A stretch of DNA of 64,000 nt, taken from NCBI RefSeq assembly GCF_900167135.1, contig NZ_FUWZ01000007.1, positions 186,001 through 250,000 of the forward strand, given 5' to 3'. The notes beneath the pieces are model-generated. The model ran no database searches. It saw only the letters and a program-made list of their open reading frames with translations, and had not been told where the DNA came from. Shown piece by piece: positions 44,563-54,020 of the stretch (positions are counted from its first letter, which is position 1; each line of letters opens with the position of its first letter). The DNA is from Chitinophaga eiseniae. Its GTDB lineage: Bacteria > Bacteroidota > Bacteroidia > Chitinophagales > Chitinophagaceae. The position numbers were made by a program, and so were the translations under genes.

Positions 44563-45807
44563 TTATCTGAAAACGAGGTATGCTACAATCAGCGTAAAGA
44601 ATACATTGAACAGTTGCGCAATAATAAATGCTATGGCCGGCCTGCCGTTTTCCACTTTAAAGATATCGGTGAATTTGGTTTCAAGACCGATGCAGGTAAA
44701 GGCGAGGGCGAACCAGTAGGTCTGCAATTCTTTCAGGGAGCCTTTGGCAGCGGCTACTACCGGTGCCGGCAATACGAAAGAAAACAGGAGGGAGGCCACA
44801 ATAAAGCCCAGCACAAACTTGGGGAACCTGTCCCAGATGGTACGGAGCGTTGGTTTTTCCACGTTGCCTTCTTTTTTGGTGTAAGACCAGTAAAGGGAGA
44901 TGATGAAAGCGGCCAGCCCGAGCAGCACGTTCTGAGAGAATTTCACGATGGTGGCATATTTCAGGGCTTCGTCCCCCAGTTTGGTACCGGCGGCCACTAC
45001 GGCCCCGGAGGTGTCGATAGTGCCGCCCAGCCAGGCGCCCGCCACAGCAGGAGACATACCGGCCCATACCGCGATACCGGGCATGACGAGCATCATTGGA
45101 ATGGCGACGATCATTACCAGTGAAATAACATGGGAGAGTTTTTTATTATCTCCCTCAATAGCGCCGGAGGTGGCAATAGCGGCAGATACGCCGCAGATAG
45201 ACACCGCGCTGGAAATCATCATACGGAATTCGTCGTCCAGTCCCAGCATCTTGCACAACCAGAAGGTGAAATACCAGACCGTAAATACCACTACCACCGA
45301 TTGAAGAATGCCCAGCAATCCTGCCTGCATGATATCGCCAAAGATAATATTGGTACCCAGCAGCACCAGGCCGATCTTGATGTACAGTTCTGTTTGCAGC
45401 GCCGGCTTCACCCACTGGGGCAGCCCGATCACATTGCTGATGAACAGGCCCAGGAGCAGGCTGAAAAGCACCACTTCAATGCCGAGCTCTTTGATAGCCT
45501 TGTTGGCGGTGATAATCTGCGCCAGCAGGGAAATAAGCACAATAGCCAGCAGCCCGGCCACCAGTGCGGCAGGTTTAAAATCGCCCGCCAGAAACCGCGC
45601 CAGCAACAGGCTTCCCAGTACCCAGAGGAACAGGGCGCCGATATGCAGCAGGTTGGAAGTGTTGGTCAGTTGTGTCCATAGTTCATTGCCGGAAGACCAG
45701 CTGTATTTTGGCAATGCCGGCTTTAGCCCGGCCACCACCAGCGTGACGGTCAGGAAGGCGATGATCACCGCAATCCAGTCTTCATGAAGTTTCTTAGGTT
45801 GTAACAT
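44563..45807 (-). CDS. YeiH-family putative sulfate/anion exporter
   Basis: A 414-residue membrane protein with about ten to eleven helices of the YeiH/Cons_hypoth698 family. Recognisable parts are LGTNIIFGDIMQAGLLGI and the region SAVSICGVSAAIATSGAI with SGAVVAAG. These proteins are annotated as putative sulfate exporters; direct evidence is limited. It follows the nucleoside-recognition gene by 30 bases on the same strand and probably shares its transcript. Confidence 0.87.
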   Translation of the reverse strand: MLQPKKLHEDWIAVIIAFLTVTLVVAGLKPALPKYSWSSGNELWTQLTNTSNLLHIGALFLWVLGSLLLARFLAGDFKPAALVAGLLAIVLISLLAQIITANKAIKELGIEVVLFSLLLGLFISNVIGLPQWVKPALQTELYIKIGLVLLGTNIIFGDIMQAGLLGILQSVVVVFTVWYFTFWLCKMLGLDDEFRMMISSAVSICGVSAAIATSGAIEGDNKKLSHVISLVMIVAIPMMLVMPGIAVWAGMSPAVAGAWLGGTIDTSGAVVAAGTKLGDEALKYATIVKFSQNVLLGLAAFIISLYWSYTKKEGNVEKPTLRTIWDRFPKFVLGFIVASLLFSFVLPAPVVAAAKGSLKELQTYWFALAFTCIGLETKFTDIFKVENGRPAIAFIIAQLFNVFFTLIVAYLVFR

Positions 45808-45837
45808 AGGTCTGTAACTTATACGCGCGTTTGAACG

Positions 45838-47070
45838 CTAGTGAAAAAAGAGGTACCCGAGGAGAATGGCGGACAGCAGCCCGAAGAAGTCAGCAATCAG
45901 CCCGGCTGCCAACGCGTAACGGGTATTTTTAATGTTCACGGAACCGAAATACACGGCCAGTACGTAAAAAGTGGTTTCTGTAGTGCCCTGTATCACACTG
46001 GCCAGTTTGCCCTGGAACGAATCGGCGCCGTAGCGGGTCATCACCTCGATCATCAGTCCTCTGGCACCACCGCCGCTCAATGGTTTCATCAGCGCTACCG
46101 GCAAGGCAGGTACGAAATCGGTATTAAAGCCCATCCATGAAAAGAGGCTGGCGATGGCGTTAATGATATAATCCATACAGCCGGTGGTGCGGAATACGCT
46201 GATGGCCACCAGGATACCTACCAGGTAGGGGATGATCCTTACTGACACGTGGAACCCTTCTTTGGCACCCTCTATGAAATGATCATACACATTTAGTTTT
46301 TTGACGATACCCGCCCCCAGGAAGAGGATTACGATCGAGAAGATAACACCGCCCCCCAGGTTGCTCATGGTAGGACCGATCTTTTCTGCCGGCATGGTGC
46401 TTACCCAATAATACAAACCGGTCACCACCGCCGCAAAACCGCCCAGGAACACCAGTACCGGCAGTTTGAACAGGTTGATCCGCTGGTAGGCGGATACCGT
46501 GAACATACCTATAATAAACGCTACAAAAGTAGAAATCAGCGTAGGAACGAAAATATCAGCCGGGTTGGCAGCCCCGGCAGCCTTCCGGAGTGCGATCACC
46601 GAGGTAGGGATAAGCACCACGCCGGCCGTGTTCAGCACCAGGAACATGATCTGCGGGTTGCTGGCTGTGTCCGGTTTGGTGTTCAGCTCTTGTAACTCCT
46701 TCATGCCTTTGAGCCCCATAGGGGTGGCGGCATTATCGAGCCCCAGCATACTGGCGGAGAAGTTCATCATCATGGAACCCATGGCCGGATGGCCTTTGGG
46801 AACTTCGGGAAACAGCTTGGAGAAAAAGGGATATACCAGTTTGGAGAAGCGGTTGATCATCCCGGCAGCCTCGCCCACCTTCATGATACCCAGCCAGAGC
46901 GTCATTACGCCAGCCAGTCCCAGGGAGATTTCGGCCCCGGTTTTGGCGCTGGCAAGCATACCGTTCATAATATCGCCGAAAATAGCCGTATCCTGTAAAA
47001 ACACCGACTTGAAAACTGCCACTACAAAAGCTATCAGGAAAAAGCCCAGCCAAACGTAGTTTAATGCCAT
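45838..47070 (-). CDS. Nucleoside-recognition (Gate) domain protein, SpmA/SpmB fusion type
   Basis: A 410-residue membrane protein. Two related halves each carry a nucleoside-recognition/Gate domain: the first with ISLGLAGVMTLWLGIMKVGE and MGLKGMKELQ, the second with FHVSVRIIPYLVGILVAI and SGGGARGLMIEV plus GTTETTFYVLAVYFG. This corresponds to SpmA joined to SpmB, named for spore maturation in Firmicutes; the organism here is not a spore former. The probable role is transport of a small solute. First gene of a two-gene unit with the YeiH transporter, divergent from ychF. Confidence 0.87.
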   Translation of the reverse strand: MALNYVWLGFFLIAFVVAVFKSVFLQDTAIFGDIMNGMLASAKTGAEISLGLAGVMTLWLGIMKVGEAAGMINRFSKLVYPFFSKLFPEVPKGHPAMGSMMMNFSASMLGLDNAATPMGLKGMKELQELNTKPDTASNPQIMFLVLNTAGVVLIPTSVIALRKAAGAANPADIFVPTLISTFVAFIIGMFTVSAYQRINLFKLPVLVFLGGFAAVVTGLYYWVSTMPAEKIGPTMSNLGGGVIFSIVILFLGAGIVKKLNVYDHFIEGAKEGFHVSVRIIPYLVGILVAISVFRTTGCMDYIINAIASLFSWMGFNTDFVPALPVALMKPLSGGGARGLMIEVMTRYGADSFQGKLASVIQGTTETTFYVLAVYFGSVNIKNTRYALAAGLIADFFGLLSAILLGYLFFH

Positions 47071-47114
47071 TAGATTATTGGTTTATTCAAGCAACAAATA
47101 AACTAAAATAAACT

Positions 47115-47122
47115 TATCTTTG
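47115..47122 (+). promoter_or_regulatory. -7 box of ychF
   Basis: TATCTTTG matches TAnnTTTG exactly and lies 15 bases before the ATG, implying a very short leader. No TTG was found at the -33 position. Confidence 0.55.
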
Positions 47123-47137
47123 CGCAAATTTTAAAAA

Positions 47138-48241
47138 ATGGCTTTGCAAGTTGGAATTGTAGGATTGCCGAATGTAGGGAAATCGACATTATTTAACGCG
47201 GTGAGTAACAGCGCTAAGGCGCAGGCCAGCAACTACCGCTTCTGTACCATAGAACCTAACGTAGGACAGGTGGACGTGCCTGACACCCGTATGGACAAAC
47301 TGGCTGAACTGGTGCAGCCCCAGCGCATCGTGCCTACTACTATCGAGTTTGTGGACATCGCCGGCCTGGTAAAAGGCGCCAGCAAAGGCGAAGGTCTGGG
47401 TAATAAATTCCTGGCCAATATCCGCGAGGTAGACGCCATCGTGCACGTGATCCGCTGCTTCGAAGACGACAACATCCTCCGCGATGAAGGCGCCATCAAC
47501 CCGGTAGCTGACAAGGAGATCATCGATACCGAATTACAGCTCAAAGACCTCGAAAGCGTGGAACGTAAGGTAGCCCGCACAGAGAAAATGGCAAAAACCG
47601 GCGGCGACCCTAAAGCCAAAGCGGAATTTGAAGTGCTGAAAAGATGCCAGGAACACCTGGAGAAAGGCCGCAATATCCGTGAACTGGGCCTGAGCAAGGA
47701 AGATCGTGTAGCGATCGCCGACCTGTTCCTGCTCACGGAAAAACCGGTACTGTACGTAGCCAACGTGGATGAAGCCTCCCTGCATACAGGCAACAAATAC
47801 TCCGAAGCCCTGAAAGAAGGGGTGAAGGTCGAAAACGCTGAAGTGATCGTGATGAACAACACCATTGAAGCACAGATCTCCGAAATGGAAGATCCGGGCG
47901 ATAAGGAAATGTTCCTCTCCGAGTACGGTCTCACCGAACCAGGCCTCAACCGCCTGATCCGATCCGCTTACAACCTGCTGGACCTGATCACCTACTTCAC
48001 CGCAGGTGTACAGGAAGTACGCGCCTGGACCATCCACAAAGGATGGAAAGCGCCGCAGGCTGCCAGCGTGATCCACACCGATTTTGAAAAAGGTTTCATC
48101 AAGGCGGAAGTAATCGCCTATGATGACTATGTGAAATACGGCTCTGAATCCGGCGCCCGTGACAACGGCCGTCTGCGGATCGAAGGCAAGGAATACATCG
48201 TGGCCGACGGCGACGTAATGCACTTCCGTTTTAACGTGTAA
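47138..48241 (+). CDS. ychF: Redox-regulated ATPase YchF
   Basis: A 367-residue Obg-family P-loop protein with full-length architecture. G1 is GLPNVGKST (8-16), G3 is DIAGLVKGASKGEGLGN, and a coiled-coil insertion sits in the middle (about 120-180). The C-terminal TGS domain ends FRFNV. The noncanonical G4 motif NVDE explains the ATP over GTP preference known for YchF. It interacts with ribosomes and stress response in other bacteria. Single gene with its own -7 box and a terminator. Confidence 0.96.
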   Translation: MALQVGIVGLPNVGKSTLFNAVSNSAKAQASNYRFCTIEPNVGQVDVPDTRMDKLAELVQPQRIVPTTIEFVDIAGLVKGASKGEGLGNKFLANIREVDAIVHVIRCFEDDNILRDEGAINPVADKEIIDTELQLKDLESVERKVARTEKMAKTGGDPKAKAEFEVLKRCQEHLEKGRNIRELGLSKEDRVAIADLFLLTEKPVLYVANVDEASLHTGNKYSEALKEGVKVENAEVIVMNNTIEAQISEMEDPGDKEMFLSEYGLTEPGLNRLIRSAYNLLDLITYFTAGVQEVRAWTIHKGWKAPQAASVIHTDFEKGFIKAEVIAYDDYVKYGSESGARDNGRLRIEGKEYIVADGDVMHFRFNV

Positions 48242-48304
48242 TCATTTCCGTTACAATAACGACTTTCATGATACTCAAACGCATGAAGGTTACAACAAAA
48301 CCAG

Positions 48305-48334
48305 GAGCGTCTCAGCAATGAGACGCTCTTTTTC
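48305..48334 (+). terminator. Terminator of ychF
   Basis: GAGCGTCTCA and TGAGACGCTC form a perfect 10-bp stem with loop GCAA, followed by TTTTTC. Confidence 0.9.
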
Positions 48335-48532
48335 GTTGAAGGAATCCCAAAAAAAACAGAAAATTTCTTATCAAGTTATATTCTGTCGCATTGCTGCGGT
48401 ACGCCCGCTAATGCCCGCCCACATTGAGGTTGGTCGCGGATAGGCGATCGCGTAAGTGCATCTCTCTAAAAAAAATATACTTGGCAAATTGGACTTATTT
48501 ATTAGCTTAGCCTACTATTTTAATGTTAGCTC

Positions 48533-51500
48533 ATGCGATTAGTCAGGAATGTAAAATTGTTTTTCCGGGAAGGAAACTCGGACAAAACATATGAAATAGA
48601 CCTTTGTGAAGTTGGCCCGGAACAATATACTGTTAACTTTAGATACGGCAAACGCTTCGGAACCCTGAAAGAAGGCACCAAGACTGTAAACCCCGTAGCC
48701 CTGGCAGCGGCCACCACTATCTTTGACGCGCTCGAAAAAGAAAAACGCAGCAAAGGTTATCTCGGTGAGCAGGAAGCTGTACAGGACCTGTCTTTTGTAC
48801 CAGTAGACACTACCGTGGTGGCAGACCCACAAAACGCCGCTATTCTCAAAAGGTTACAGGGTGTGCTTGAAAACAAGCCCGCATATAAAACCGTCTGGAA
48901 AACTTCGCGTGTGATCTGGAAGGCAGGTGAGCGCAAAATAAAAGAAGCAGTCCCTTACCTCATCAAACTGATGGAAAGGGGAGACGCCATGCAGCGTTAT
49001 ACCGCCCTCTGGGCATTAGGCCGCTGTGCAGATCCCGCTGCAGCGCCGGTGCTGCGTTCTTATGCCGACAACGGTTCCTACGCCCAGAACATCCGGATGC
49101 TGGCCGCCAACGGCCTGCTGATGGTACTTCCGGAAGAAGAACGTACCGCACACCTGCAAAGTCATCTCCACCGGTTACCGGAATCGCTGCAACAAGCCAT
49201 TGCCGGCGGGAATGCGCAGGCTATCTTCGACGAAGTGCAGAACCTGGTGATGGTTAAAGCTGAGCTGAACTACCCGATGCTGGAAGACCTGTATATCGTG
49301 GCGTATAATAATAAGGCTGTCAGAGAGGCCGTCATCGGCTTCCTCGTCCACATGCCTTTGCGTCCCAGCTATTTCCAGCACGTACGCCATATCTTCAAAC
49401 AGGCCGAACTGCGCGACGATCAGGGTATTGTTGGTACGCTGGCCGTCAGGTTTGAAAGGGAACTGCCCATGTTCAACCATCCCGGCAAAAGGCTGGACTA
49501 TGACGGCAACGAATACCATCCCAATGTATTCGTACCGGAACTGCAGGAACATTTCAAAGTAGCTAAAGAACTGAAAAAGCCCGGCTCCCGCCTCGCTTAT
49601 TCCAATAAAACAAGGAACTACCTGAGACGCAGGGTGCTGCGCAACCTGCGCGCTACCGGCGAAAGAGCGGACCTGGAATATGTGCGCCTTGCTACCGCCC
49701 TGCTGCTGCAATATGAAGAGGACCGGGATGCGACACAGGAATACCAAACCCGCCACTATAGCTGGGTCAATGGACGGTATACTACCTGGTACCGGCAGTT
49801 CCCCGCCCATTCCCGCGCCGTGTTCCTGAACTATATCCTGCGCGGCAACACGCCCAATATGCGGCTGGACACCAACGGCACGGAATGGTTCTACGAAGAA
49901 CCGAAAAATGAAAAAGGAGAACTCACCCGCGAAGCCACTACGCTGCGGGAACATCCAGATACTGTAAAAGCACAGCAGAAAGGAACGCTGTTAAAAAAGC
50001 TGTTCAACTGGCTGGGCGGCGAAAAGCCTGCACCTTCAGCGGGCGTGATACCGCCTGAACATAAGCCGGAAGCTGCGCCTGCCGTGCCGGTCAGCGATGT
50101 GCCGTTCCTGGAATTGTGGCGTCAGATGCCGCAGGCTTTCGTGCAACTGATGATCGCCGGCAAAATGGAAGCAGTACACCTGTTTGCCATGGAGCAGCTG
50201 AAGTCGCATCCTGAATATGCAGACCTGAAAGCCAAAATGGATGAGAAAACGATCTATTATCTGCTGATCAGCCGTTTTAATGTACCGGCTCTCTTTGGTC
50301 TCGAACTGGCAAAAGAAAAATATACCCCGGCAAACCTCTCTTTCTTCCTGTTGTACGCTGTTACTATGAGCCCCCTCGAGGTGGCCAGGGTGCAGGGCCT
50401 GGAATGGGTGGACCAAAACAAGGCAGCCTGCTTCGCCGATGCGGATTTCCTGATGCGGATGATATTTAATCCGTATAAGGATGTCCGTGACTATGTACGC
50501 GGGCAACTGACCCCTGAGCACCTGCCTGCGGATAAAGCGCGCGCGCTGGTGGGTAAGGCCATCGCCTCACTGTTGGCCTCCAACAACCTGGCCGACGATG
50601 TGAATCAGAACCTCAACGATGGTTGCCGCATACTGGAACACTTCTGCGCCGATGCGCTTCGTGAAGTGGATATGAAAGTGATTGTGGAGCTGATGAACTC
50701 AGGAACGCCCGCCTGTCAGGCATTTGGCGTACGGTTGATGGTGATGAAAAAAGATGAGCTGAACTTCGCGGAACTGTCAGACCAGCTGCTGCGCAATCTC
50801 GTGGCCAGCAGTTACGAATCCGTAAGGATGGCTGGTATAGCGGTGCTGAAAGCCATGCCGGAAGCGGAACTGCTGAGAAGGGCAGAGGTATTGCTCGACG
50901 TTGTACTGGCGCCACACGAGCATGTACGTAAAGAAGTACGGCCGCTGATCGCTTCACTGGTAGCGAAAGACAGCCGTCTGGCGGTTTATCTGGTGAACGA
51001 ATTGGTGCCCCGTCTCATGCGTAAAGAAACTGCAGAAGGTATCCACGAAGATATTGCCGCTATCCTGAGCCATGAACTGGTGGACCACTTACAGGATGTA
51101 GACACCGCCACCGCTTTACGTTTGCTGTATGCCAACTACCGTGCTGCACAGGAATTCGGCATCGTGGTGTTGAATAAATACATTCCGGCAGAAGCCCTTA
51201 CGGTTAAACAGGTGATTGCCGCCGGCAGCCACGAACTGCTCGCCGTGAGAGAGTGGAGCTGGGGCTTCTATCAGCAGCATGCTGCCCGTATGCGTTACGA
51301 ACGTGATGCGGCCATCGGACTGCTGGATGCCAAATGGGATGATACCCGCCGCTTTGCTCAGGAGTTCTTCCGGACACAGTTCTCCGAAAATGACTGGACG
51401 CCGGAAACGCTGGTATCCATTGCCGACAGCGTACGCCCGGACGTCCAGGCGTTTGGCCGTGAGATGCTGATGCGTTTCTTCAAAGATGCTGACGGCGCCG

Positions 51501-51868
51501 CTTATCTGCTCAAACTCAGCCAGCACCCGAGCGTGGCCATGCAGGCCTTTGCCACCAACTACCTGGAGACCTGTGCCGCCGGCAACCTCGAATACCTGCG
51601 TAGCATGGAACATTATTTCCGTTCTGTACTGAGCCGCGTCAACAAAGCAAGGGTAGCCAAAGAACGTATCTTTAACCTGCTGGAGAAAGAAGCGCTGAAA
51701 TCTGCCGAGGCGGCCGCCTACATAGGAGAGATTATCGCACATATATCCGCGACCGTGTCTATTGCCGACAAAGCCCGTTGCATTCAGATCATGCGTAATA
51801 TCCAGCAACAGTTCGATATTCCTTTGCCAATAACGTTAATGCCCGTACGAAGCAATTTAGCTATTTGA
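48533..51868 (+). CDS. Retron-associated WGR-domain and HEAT-repeat protein (1111 aa)
   Basis: Residues about 1-80 form a WGR domain (VKLFFREGNSDKTYEIDL, then FRYGKRFGTLKEGTKT), a module also found in PARP-type proteins where it reads nucleic-acid ends. The signature Trp-Gly-Arg is Tyr-Gly-Lys here. Residues about 110-250 and 640-1100 are helical HEAT/ARM-like repeats. There is no nuclease, ATPase or protease motif I recognise. It heads a four-part unit with the SWIM gene, the msr-msd RNA and the reverse transcriptase. By analogy with other retrons it is the likely effector or effector scaffold, kept inactive by the reverse transcriptase-msDNA complex (inference). Confidence 0.85.
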   Translation: MRLVRNVKLFFREGNSDKTYEIDLCEVGPEQYTVNFRYGKRFGTLKEGTKTVNPVALAAATTIFDALEKEKRSKGYLGEQEAVQDLSFVPVDTTVVADPQNAAILKRLQGVLENKPAYKTVWKTSRVIWKAGERKIKEAVPYLIKLMERGDAMQRYTALWALGRCADPAAAPVLRSYADNGSYAQNIRMLAANGLLMVLPEEERTAHLQSHLHRLPESLQQAIAGGNAQAIFDEVQNLVMVKAELNYPMLEDLYIVAYNNKAVREAVIGFLVHMPLRPSYFQHVRHIFKQAELRDDQGIVGTLAVRFERELPMFNHPGKRLDYDGNEYHPNVFVPELQEHFKVAKELKKPGSRLAYSNKTRNYLRRRVLRNLRATGERADLEYVRLATALLLQYEEDRDATQEYQTRHYSWVNGRYTTWYRQFPAHSRAVFLNYILRGNTPNMRLDTNGTEWFYEEPKNEKGELTREATTLREHPDTVKAQQKGTLLKKLFNWLGGEKPAPSAGVIPPEHKPEAAPAVPVSDVPFLELWRQMPQAFVQLMIAGKMEAVHLFAMEQLKSHPEYADLKAKMDEKTIYYLLISRFNVPALFGLELAKEKYTPANLSFFLLYAVTMSPLEVARVQGLEWVDQNKAACFADADFLMRMIFNPYKDVRDYVRGQLTPEHLPADKARALVGKAIASLLASNNLADDVNQNLNDGCRILEHFCADALREVDMKVIVELMNSGTPACQAFGVRLMVMKKDELNFAELSDQLLRNLVASSYESVRMAGIAVLKAMPEAELLRRAEVLLDVVLAPHEHVRKEVRPLIASLVAKDSRLAVYLVNELVPRLMRKETAEGIHEDIAAILSHELVDHLQDVDTATALRLLYANYRAAQEFGIVVLNKYIPAEALTVKQVIAAGSHELLAVREWSWGFYQQHAARMRYERDAAIGLLDAKWDDTRRFAQEFFRTQFSENDWTPETLVSIADSVRPDVQAFGREMLMRFFKDADGAAYLLKLSQHPSVAMQAFATNYLETCAAGNLEYLRSMEHYFRSVLSRVNKARVAKERIFNLLEKEALKSAEAAAYIGEIIAHISATVSIADKARCIQIMRNIQQQFDIPLPITLMPVRSNLAI

Positions 51869-51942
51869 TTATTTAGTTACTTCAATATTGAAAGCGGCCA
51901 GTCCTCCTTGTCAATAACGAAATAACCAAATAACCAAATAAC
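51860..51942. repeat. Imperfect inverted repeat of A+T-rich short units
   Basis: The left arm (51860-51882) matches the reverse complement of the right arm (51913-51942, tandem AAATAACC units) at 19 of 23 positions. The centre holds GGCCAGTCCTCCTT. The left arm covers the last codons and stop of the WGR/HEAT gene. Layout and centre resemble the element at 59695-59791. Confidence 0.5.
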
Positions 51943-51961
51943 AAAATCTGAAAATAGATTT

Positions 51962-53614
51962 ATGTTATTCAATTACAGATATAGCGGTAACTCCCAGGTG
52001 TACAGCAATGCTACATCCGCCGGTATTTCCTTTGCACCGGATACCCACCGTGACCCGACCTTTTTTGTTGGAAAACTCCATAAAAAAATCGCTTTCCGCG
52101 AGGCCATATCTGCCCTGCATGATGTTGTGGTGTCGGACCTGCGTTTTAAACCCAAAGACAAAACAGCCTATAAGGAATGGGCTGCCCAGCAGGAATCCAT
52201 GTGGCTGGCGGAATATATGAACGCCTACGACGCGGAAGCTGCCAACCAGCGCATCGCCACCCTCTCAGAAGAACTGAAGCAGGTAGGAGACCAGAAGGAT
52301 AAAGTAATGGCGCCTTTCTATAAGGCCCGTAAACAATATTTTGACTTTCTCTACCAGAAAGACAGGGATGCCTGGTTTGTACTGGACCCCGTGATTACCG
52401 TACACCCGGATGAAATGTTCTTCGAATGTTTCAGTCAGGACGAATCTACCTATGGTAAGCTGAGCGCCAGTTACAACGTCTTTAAAGAGGTGAACGAGTT
52501 TGAATGCGGTACCACCAATATCGACTATTCAGCTGCGTTATACGACGAATTTCAGAAGATCCGCGACTATAAGGAGACAGACTTTAAAGTAGATCCCGGA
52601 GGCTTCCAGATACAGACTTCCCAGGAAGAAATGTATCATGAGGTAAAGATAGACCTGCCGGATAGCTGGGTGAGAGGTTTCTTACAGGTAAGCTCCGCCA
52701 TGACGCTGCCTGCAGCCACTTTCGACCTGCATCCGATGGACGTATATAATTTTTGCCTGTGGTTGCGCCGTTTTAAGGAGAAAAGCGGCCCGCGTTCCAT
52801 CCGTTTTAAACTGGAACCGGGCAAGCCCGTCCGTGCAGTGTTTGAACCCTGGAATCACGAAATCGTTTGTGCGAGATCGTTATATAAAGGTGGTCAGAGC
52901 CGTGAAATCAGGATATGGGGCAGAAGAAGGCTGCTGATCCTGGAAAGACTGATTCCCATCGCCAAAAAATTCACCGTGCATCTTACCGGTAACGGCCTGC
53001 CTTCGTTTTACGTGGCAGACCTGGGGGATATGCAGTTCACGCTCGGCCTTTCCGGCTGGACCGCCAATGACTGGTCCCGCGCCGGCCAGTTCGACCTGAT
53101 GGCGCCCCGCGCCATCGTGGAAGACAGCGCCAAACTGAAAGTGTTTGCCGATCTGCAATCCCGCTGGATGGCCAAACCAGAGGCCATTGCAGCTGCTACC
53201 GGGCTGGACAAAGCCACAGTGCTGGGCGCACTCGGTATCTATACACAAGCCGGCAAAGTGATCTTTGACCTGCACAGTGGCATGTACCGGCTGCGTGAAC
53301 TGAGCCGCGATCCGCTGCCGCTGGAATCGCTGCGTTTTGCCAATCCGCTGGAAGCGGAAGCAGCTGAACTGGTAAATGAAAAGAAAGTAACTTTTACCGC
53401 GCAGGAAATTCCGGGCAAAGGCGTTCAGCTCAAAGGCAATGTAAAAGGTGCACATCGTGTATACCATCCCGTTATTGTGATCGACAATGACGAAAGATTG
53501 AGCGATGCGCACTGTGATTGCAGTTTTTATAGTACCAACAAGTTGTACAAAGGGCCGTGCGAACACATGCTGGCACTGCGTATGACGCATGCTGAAAATA
53601 ATTCTGCACAATAA
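51962..53614 (+). CDS. Retron-associated SWIM zinc-finger protein (550 aa)
   Basis: A 550-residue soluble protein with a SWIM zinc finger near the C-terminus, Cys518-x-Cys520-x12-Cys533-x-His535 (CDC...CEH). SWIM domains bind DNA or proteins. The N-terminal 500 residues are unassigned; around 390-450 a winged-helix-like stretch (AIAAATGLDKATVLGALGIYTQAGKVIFD) is visible. It follows the WGR/HEAT gene by 93 bases and ends just before the retron RNA. As I recall, WGR/HEAT plus SWIM modules have been reported beside some retrons; this is memory, not checked. Likely partner of the WGR protein in the effector. Confidence 0.85.
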   Translation: MLFNYRYSGNSQVYSNATSAGISFAPDTHRDPTFFVGKLHKKIAFREAISALHDVVVSDLRFKPKDKTAYKEWAAQQESMWLAEYMNAYDAEAANQRIATLSEELKQVGDQKDKVMAPFYKARKQYFDFLYQKDRDAWFVLDPVITVHPDEMFFECFSQDESTYGKLSASYNVFKEVNEFECGTTNIDYSAALYDEFQKIRDYKETDFKVDPGGFQIQTSQEEMYHEVKIDLPDSWVRGFLQVSSAMTLPAATFDLHPMDVYNFCLWLRRFKEKSGPRSIRFKLEPGKPVRAVFEPWNHEIVCARSLYKGGQSREIRIWGRRRLLILERLIPIAKKFTVHLTGNGLPSFYVADLGDMQFTLGLSGWTANDWSRAGQFDLMAPRAIVEDSAKLKVFADLQSRWMAKPEAIAAATGLDKATVLGALGIYTQAGKVIFDLHSGMYRLRELSRDPLPLESLRFANPLEAEAAELVNEKKVTFTAQEIPGKGVQLKGNVKGAHRVYHPVIVIDNDERLSDAHCDCSFYSTNKLYKGPCEHMLALRMTHAENNSAQ

Positions 53615-53639
53615 AATTTTGTTTTTCAGAATTATTTTC
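53594..53639 (+). promoter_or_regulatory. Hairpin at the end of the SWIM gene
   Basis: A 13-bp perfect inverted repeat, GAAAATAATTCTG (53594-53606) and CAGAATTATTTTC (53627-53639), with a 20-base loop that contains the stop codon and two T-runs. It separates the protein genes from the retron RNA. It could stabilise or partly terminate the upstream mRNA. Confidence 0.55.
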
Positions 53640-54020
53640 TAACTTGCCTGCTCGTTAACAAACACAGATCTTTGTAAAGAGGAATTGATTGCACTTGCGC
53701 CCGTAAAAGGGACGAATGATGTTTCGTCATTCAGGAATTATGACTATACATGCTTCACTAAATGCAATCTTTACTTTGGGAGGGGCGTACCTAGTGCGAA
53801 TTTACGGTACGAGCCCCGGGGGCTGAAATTCACACTAGGTACGCCCCTCCCTGGAGTTGATTGATTTAGTCAATGGCTTGCACGAAGGCCTTTTCCTCTT
53901 TACAAAATCCTGTTTCTCCCGCGTCAGGCATGGCTTCCGCAGCCACTTCAAAGCCGGACCTTTTAACTCCGCCTCCGTTTTAGCTGCTCAACATTCATTA
54001 AAAAAGTAAACGCCAACACT
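53615..54020 (+). other. 406-base intergenic region holding the retron RNA
   Basis: Between the SWIM gene and the reverse transcriptase. It contains the 3' arm of the hairpin at 53594-53639, the msr-msd element (53671-53906) and about 110 bases of leader with nothing else recognised. Confidence 0.8.
53671..53906 (+). ncRNA. Retron msr-msd RNA, template for msDNA
   Basis: A 14-base perfect inverted repeat, TTTGTAAAGAGGAA (53671-53684) and its complement (53893-53906), forms the a1/a2 stem that defines retron RNAs. The msr part after a1 has a small hairpin (GACGAA/TTCGTC, 53711-53728) and a long-range pair (GATTGCA at 53687-53693 with TGCAATC at 53763-53769). The msd is a long hairpin at 53778-53851: 19 perfect base pairs, one C-A mismatch, 6 more pairs (GAATTT/AAATTC) and an apical GC-rich element (AGCCCC...GGGGCT, 53812-53824). 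The reverse transcriptase should copy this arm into msDNA joined to a branching G in the msr; candidate G residues lie near 53687-53692 but the exact one cannot be read off. The spacing to the reverse transcriptase start is 114 bases, as in other retrons. Confidence 0.88.

Noticed and set aside
53644..53674. Promoter-like TTG-N20-GATCTTTG just before the retron RNA
   Set aside because: It has a mismatch to TAnnTTTG and would start transcription inside a1, cutting off half of the a1/a2 stem. Read-through from the WGR-SWIM unit or an unseen promoter is more likely.
53778..53851. Ordinary transcription terminator or insertion-sequence end
   Set aside because: The long hairpin has no T-tract and no target duplication, and it lies inside the a1/a2 pair upstream of a retron reverse transcriptase, so msd is the better reading.
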